Assembly (NCBI GenBank): GCA_001839685.1
Contig: MLAK01000139.1
Coordinates: forward strand, 1-10,104
Direction: 5' to 3'
Length of the DNA: 10,104 nt
From: Tritrichomonas foetus
Taxonomy: Eukaryota > Parabasalia > Tritrichomonadida > Tritrichomonadidae
Under the pieces are notes generated by a model that did not search any database, was not told the origin of the DNA, and was given only the letters and a program-made list of their open reading frames with translations. Made by a program: the position numbers and the translations under genes. Position 1 is the first letter of the stretch. Each line of letters opens with the position of its first letter. Positions 6,880-10,104 of the stretch are shown one piece after another.

Positions 6880-6884
6880 TCATC
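6880..6884 (+). promoter_or_regulatory. Initiator-like element of the F5/8C gene
   Basis: TCATC with its A at 6882 lies 8 nt before the ATG at 6890, the same sequence and spacing as at the helicase gene. It is one base off the strict initiator consensus. Confidence 0.4.
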
Positions 6885-6889
6885 AATAA

Positions 6890-7564
6890 ATGCAAGATAT
6901 GCAATCATCTATACTCCCACGAAGATTTTCTATGCCAGAAGATCCTTCAACACGTGGATATGAATATCCACAATCTAACATTTCTGATCTATCCAGAATC
7001 ACCCCATTAATTGGCGAGGAATATCATGAACATGATAGAAGAAACGATGATGACGGCATTGTGATTCCATTCATCGGCGAACCATTCAATGGCATCATTG
7101 CATACTTAACACGCTCATGCCATGATAATCCAGCCAAACAGGGGTTAATTAGAATCACTGGCAATTCGTTTAATCAAAGTTATGTTAGAGTAATGCCTCA
7201 TTTGGTAGAAGAAGGATGGAAAGGTTGGTGGACGTCTTTAAATGAGGCTGGATCATACGTTTCTGTTGATTTCTTGGATCACAAGATAAACCTGAATGCA
7301 TACTCATTGAAAAGTTACAATGCATCATCAGAATGGCGTCACTTGAGAGCCTGGGTGATCGAAGGATCAAATGGAAGTGGATGGAAAGAAATTCATCGTG
7401 TCAAGCGTGGAGGACAATTGAATGGATACAACAAAATAGCAACATTTAAGTGCCCAAATAATAACTTCTTCCAAACTATTAGGATTAAAATGATAGCACC
7501 AAATTATTATGGTGATTGGTATTTCTTCCTATCCAGTCTAGAATTTTTCGGAATACTAGATTAA
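6890..7564 (+). CDS. F5/8 type C (discoidin-like) domain protein, 224 aa
   Basis: Residues about 60-223 read as a galactose-binding-like F5/8 type C domain of the kind common in trichomonads, often paired there with BTB domains. Matching segments are PFNGIIAYLT (65-74), then WWTSLNEAGSYVSVDF, INLNAYSLKSY, LRAWVIEGSNGSGW, a C-terminal IRIKMI strand and LSSLEFFGIL at the end. Such domains bind carbohydrate, lipid or protein; here the ligand is unknown. No BTB domain and no signal peptide precede it. The first 55 residues are polar and likely disordered, and include RRFSMP (11-16), which fits a basophilic kinase site and a 14-3-3 mode 1-type motif. The ATG at 6890 is the first in frame; a second at 6899 would remove three residues. 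The stop sits in TAAA (7562-7565). It is probably intracellular and complete. Confidence 0.82.
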   Translation: MQDMQSSILPRRFSMPEDPSTRGYEYPQSNISDLSRITPLIGEEYHEHDRRNDDDGIVIPFIGEPFNGIIAYLTRSCHDNPAKQGLIRITGNSFNQSYVRVMPHLVEEGWKGWWTSLNEAGSYVSVDFLDHKINLNAYSLKSYNASSEWRHLRAWVIEGSNGSGWKEIHRVKRGGQLNGYNKIATFKCPNNNFFQTIRIKMIAPNYYGDWYFFLSSLEFFGILD

Positions 7565-7565
7565 A
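7562..7565 (+). terminator. TAAA signal overlapping the stop of the F5/8C gene
   Basis: The TAA stop followed by A forms TAAA, matching the trichomonad UAAA polyadenylation signal in its typical stop-overlapping position. Similar tetramers lie at 6196-6199 and 9354-9357 after the neighbouring genes. Confidence 0.4.
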
Positions 7566-7934
7566 AAATCATCACTAAAATAAAATACTTCATCAAATTC
7601 CAAATAATCTTAAAAAAAAGATTTCTTCGATAATATTTGTGATGTCACAGAAATTCAATTAAATTAAAAATTATAAAAGAATATTATCTATATGCTTCAA
7701 TAATTATGATACATAACTTGAAAGTTATTTTTAATATGCAGAAAGGATAGATATATATTCCTCAAAAAAGTTTGTTGCAATAAACTTTTTCTGATGAATA
7801 TGAAGCCAAATATCTTCATAATCTTTGAGAAAATAACGATTTTTCTCATAAATTGAGTATTTCGCTTTTTCATAAGATATCGACTCAAATATTGTGAGAA
7901 TTTGAACAAATATCCTCATAAAAAATATTTATAT
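7565..7934. other. AT-rich spacer upstream of the CFAP100-like gene
   Basis: It contains a 26-bp near-palindrome at 7765-7790 and a run of TCATAA motifs at 7816, 7846, 7870 and 7916. On the minus strand an ATG frame from 7919 to 7731 gives 62 residues with a fairly protein-like mix (W, D, E, K, H, Y). That frame could be a remnant of a gene but is unsupported by any recognised domain. Confidence 0.45.
7765..7790. repeat. 26-bp near-perfect palindrome
   Basis: AAAAAGTTT (7765-7773) pairs exactly with AAACTTTTT (7782-7790). The central GTTGCAAT continues the symmetry except for one G/T position. As RNA it would be a hairpin; as DNA, a dyad about 200 bp upstream of the CFAP100-like start. Confidence 0.6.
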
Positions 7935-7940
7935 TCATTA
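7935..7940 (+). promoter_or_regulatory. Candidate initiator of the CFAP100-like gene
   Basis: TCATTA matches TCA(+1)Y(T/A) with its A at 7937, 45 nt before the ATG at 7982. That is further than is usual in trichomonads, but no closer match exists between it and the ATG. Upstream TCATAA copies are alternatives. Confidence 0.3.
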
Positions 7941-7981
7941 ATTTTTGTTTTCGCCAAAATCTTTTCTTGATTGTTAAAATC

Positions 7982-9349
7982 ATGACAAAAGAAATACGTG
8001 GGCCACTTCTTCATGTTATCGACAAAGCTCTTCTTCTGAAGTCGAAAAACCCATTCGATCTCCCTCCCGACGCTCAATTACTTCAAATGCGAGATGACGA
8101 TGCCAAACGAGCAAAAGAAAGACACCAAAAAATGATCAAACAAAGTATCATCAATCGAACAAACAGTGGTCTAGCCACGCTTGGCTCTTCAAAAGGCGGC
8201 TTAAATGGTCGAACGCAATCTCGATATGCGTGTTTGTCAGCTGTCGACAACAAGGAAGTCGGAATTTCACCTCCTGTTGCTGAACATCAACAAAGACAAC
8301 AAATGGACGAATTCATTGGCCAAAGAAGAGAAATCTTTTTCGTTCAGCTTTTGATTGATCGAAAAAATAAAGAAATTCAGAGAATTCAAAATCTCAGAAA
8401 AACTGAAAAGAAAAATATTGCTGAAGAAGAAGCAAAAATTGCAGAAACATCAAACCAGTATAAAATGACACAAAACCAGATTGATGCAGAACTGAGTCGT
8501 GAGAAGAAAAACATGGAAGCTGCTATAAAAGCAAGAACGCAAAGTCAGAAAGTGCTCAAACAAAAAACACTATATGTTGATGCAATTACAAGTGAAAACA
8601 TGAAGAATGAAGAAACATTGAATACTTATAAAACATACAAGGCGTTTTTACAAAAAATGACTCCACCTGATGTTCCAATGTTCGAGTTTTTCAATTCACC
8701 TCAAGTACTTCTTGATGAAATCGAAAAAGTTGAAAATGAAAATCTGTTTCTGATTCAGCATTATCAAGAAATGCAATTCGAGCAAGAAACAGTAACAGCT
8801 GTTGTTAAATCTGAGATCAATAAAACAACAGCTGAATCTGATGATTTAATCAACGCCATTGGAAAATTGAATAAAATCGAACAATTTCAATTAATAAATG
8901 ATAAAGAAAATAAAGAAAATGAAATCTTGGATGATGAATTAACAACTCTAGCAAGAATTGTAACAAATACATATGAAGAATGCTTTAATGAAACAGCTGA
9001 CGTGAATACTTTAACACGACTTGAGCGACTCGAAAACGAATTAGAAATGCTTTATCGCGAAATGATGAAAATCGATCCAGATTTCATCAAATCCAAACAG
9101 GCAGAAAAAGACAAAAAGAGAAGAGAAGAACAAAGAAAGGCTAAAGCTGAAGAATTACAGAAAGAACAAGCTAGAAAACATAAGCAAGCATTATTGAGAG
9201 CACAAATGCCAGTTAAAAGGAAAACTGGTCGTCCAGTTCGTGAAAGAACCTTACCAATCAAACTGAACAGGAATCCAATTGATGAGAAGCAGAAATTAAT
9301 CGAGGAACAAGCACAAGAAATCTTTTTGTTTGGAAATATAGAATACTAA
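7982..9349 (+). CDS. CFAP100: CFAP100 (CCDC37/MIA1)-like flagellar coiled-coil protein, 455 aa
   Basis: CFAP100 pairs with CFAP73 in the Chlamydomonas MIA complex, which sits on the axoneme and regulates the I1/f inner dynein arm. The family's N-terminal signature is visible: NPFDLPPD (23-30), then an MRDDD and RAKERHQKM stretch. A DUF4200-type coiled coil follows from about residue 108 (MDEFIGQRREIFFVQLLIDR) to about 230, containing the typical KAFLQKMTPP end. Further charged helix fills 230-350. A Lys/Arg/Glu-rich segment (about 370-410) precedes a basic tail with KRKTGRPVRERT. The open frame begins 15 nt earlier at a TTG, but the first ATG is at 7982 and gives the family's N-terminus at the right distance. 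Human CFAP100 is about 610 aa, so this version is shorter, mainly in the termini. Other DUF4200 proteins (CFAP73/CCDC42, CCDC38) are alternatives, but the NPF-RD segment favours CFAP100. Confidence 0.85.
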   Translation: MTKEIRGPLLHVIDKALLLKSKNPFDLPPDAQLLQMRDDDAKRAKERHQKMIKQSIINRTNSGLATLGSSKGGLNGRTQSRYACLSAVDNKEVGISPPVAEHQQRQQMDEFIGQRREIFFVQLLIDRKNKEIQRIQNLRKTEKKNIAEEEAKIAETSNQYKMTQNQIDAELSREKKNMEAAIKARTQSQKVLKQKTLYVDAITSENMKNEETLNTYKTYKAFLQKMTPPDVPMFEFFNSPQVLLDEIEKVENENLFLIQHYQEMQFEQETVTAVVKSEINKTTAESDDLINAIGKLNKIEQFQLINDKENKENEILDDELTTLARIVTNTYEECFNETADVNTLTRLERLENELEMLYREMMKIDPDFIKSKQAEKDKKRREEQRKAKAEELQKEQARKHKQALLRAQMPVKRKTGRPVRERTLPIKLNRNPIDEKQKLIEEQAQEIFLFGNIEY

Positions 9350-9539
9350 TCTTTAAAGTAGTTGTTTAATAATGTAAAATATTTAACGAGCTGATTTTTT
9401 TTTATATTTTTTGATGTTTTTTGTCAATTTTGCCTTTTTATTTATTTTCTTATTTTTTAGTATTAGAGTTTTTTGACGAGGTAAGATCAAAAGTCTGATT
9501 TTGATAGATATATTGGTAATAGATAATGCGTAAAACCAA

Positions 9540-9561
9540 ATCCACAATGACAATTGTGGAT
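9540..9561. repeat. Hairpin with 9-bp stem and GACA loop
   Basis: ATCCACAAT (9540-9548) pairs exactly with ATTGTGGAT (9553-9561) around a four-base loop. Its mixed composition makes it less likely to be chance than the pure A/T inverted repeats nearby. It is 190 bp past the CFAP100-like stop. Confidence 0.6.
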
Positions 9562-9911
9562 CTGAATTCAGAATTTCATGAAATTGAGGAAAGATTTTAT
9601 GAGAGAATAATTTAAAATCGAATAGATTGAGGATTGGAATCTCTTAATCAGATGAATAATCCATTAATGTTAAAGTCGAATGCACTTTTTGGAATTTGAT
9701 AAAAATTGTAGAATAATTGTAATGAAAATGGCTGAATCTATTATAGGAACTAAATTTCAAATGATATGAGCCATTTTTGAAGATATAATATTTAGAGACT
9801 TCTGATTTTAGGATGCAAAATGGAATTTAACGAGATTTACAAATTGATTCCCATAAAAAACATGAATATATTTAATAATAATGAATTTATCCAATGTCCC
9901 TCGTCGTACCA

Positions 9912-9956
9912 TGAGTTGGGATAATTTGCAGCTTCGCTTCAAATTATCCCAACTCA
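9912..9956. repeat. Strong inverted repeat, 16-bp arms, 13-bp loop
   Basis: TGAGTTGGGATAATTT (9912-9927) is the perfect reverse complement of AAATTATCCCAACTCA (9941-9956). The loop is GCAGCTTCGCTTC (9928-9940). It is the longest perfect stem I found in the window and could be a foldback or MITE-like element or a structured RNA. No target-site duplication was recognised. Confidence 0.85.
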
Positions 9957-9991
9957 AAATTCATGAATGAGAAAACCAACGAAATCATAAA

Positions 9992-10017
9992 GGACTTCGT
10001 CCGAGAAGCGTAGCTTC
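9992..10017. repeat. Two small GC-rich hairpins beside the foldback
   Basis: GGAC-TTC-GTCC (9992-10002) and GAAGC-GTA-GCTTC (10005-10017) lie almost back to back. The second is complementary at 11 of 13 positions to the loop of the 9912-9956 hairpin, so the two could pair across 64 nt. Confidence 0.55.
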
Positions 10018-10104
10018 ATTGAAAACATAAAAAAATTAAATGAAAACACTAAAAATTTCATCAAACCCAAAATTTAACAATAAAAAATAATGAAATAACT
10101 AATG

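Larger units (their letters stand above)
9350..10104. other. Terminal spacer with hairpins and a foldback structure
   Basis: No gene is seen on either strand. It begins with a TAAA tetramer (9354-9357) 4 nt after the CFAP100-like stop, probably its polyadenylation signal. A 9-bp hairpin lies at 9540-9561 and a larger structured block at 9912-10017. The last 80 bp are A-rich without recognisable content. Confidence 0.6.

Noticed and set aside
7967..7981. CFAP100-like start at TTG 7967
   Set aside because: It is not an ATG; 7982 gives the expected N-terminus.
9052..9261. Minus-strand 69-aa ORF with hydrophobic Leu/Ser/Cys stretches
   Set aside because: It is the antisense of the Lys/Glu-rich coiled coil of the CFAP100-like gene, which always reads as Phe/Leu/Ser.
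1..10104. CRISPR array, insertion sequence, bacterial operon or prophage
   Set aside because: There are no regularly spaced repeats with unique spacers and no transposase, and the genes are eukaryotic with large spacers and no ribosome binding sites.

Overview
The window looks like nuclear DNA from a flagellated, AT-rich, intron-poor protist, most likely a parabasalid (trichomonad) such as Tritrichomonas. Three things point that way. All five convincing genes are single uninterrupted ORFs read with the standard code. Several have an initiator-like TCAYW or TCATC element just upstream of the first ATG. Four of the five have a TAAA tetramer on or within 8 nt of the stop codon, as in the known trichomonad initiator promoter and UAAA polyadenylation signal. 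The genus is inferred from these features, without a homology search.

Layout. Positions 1-200 may be the cut 3' end of a gene entering from the left (weak). A 500-bp AT-rich spacer follows, with a 34-bp tandem repeat, and leads to a 948-aa HELQ/Hel308-type DNA helicase (702-3548, +). A 570-bp spacer with an unusual GC-rich island separates it from a convergent gene for a 191-aa acidic, disordered protein of unknown function (4116-4691, -). An 846-bp divergent spacer with several palindromes then leads to a 218-aa ADP-ribosyltransferase-like protein with the R-STS-ExE signature (5538-6194, +). Next are a 224-aa protein with an F5/8 type C (discoidin-like) domain (6890-7564, +) and a 455-aa CFAP100/MIA1-like axonemal coiled-coil protein (7982-9349, +). 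The final 750 bp carry a strong foldback structure.

How the genes relate. I see no operon or shared pathway. The helicase (DNA repair) and CFAP100 (inner dynein arm regulation) are conserved eukaryotic housekeeping or flagellar genes. The ADP-ribosyltransferase, the discoidin-like protein and the acidic protein between them look like lineage-specific accessory genes. The ADP-ribosyltransferase is the most interesting: all its signature residues are present, the promoter-supported start gives no secretion signal, and its target is unknown.

Several long ORFs begin only at TTG. For a eukaryote I use the first in-frame ATG, so the helicase, the ADP-ribosyltransferase and CFAP100 are shorter than the maximal open frames.
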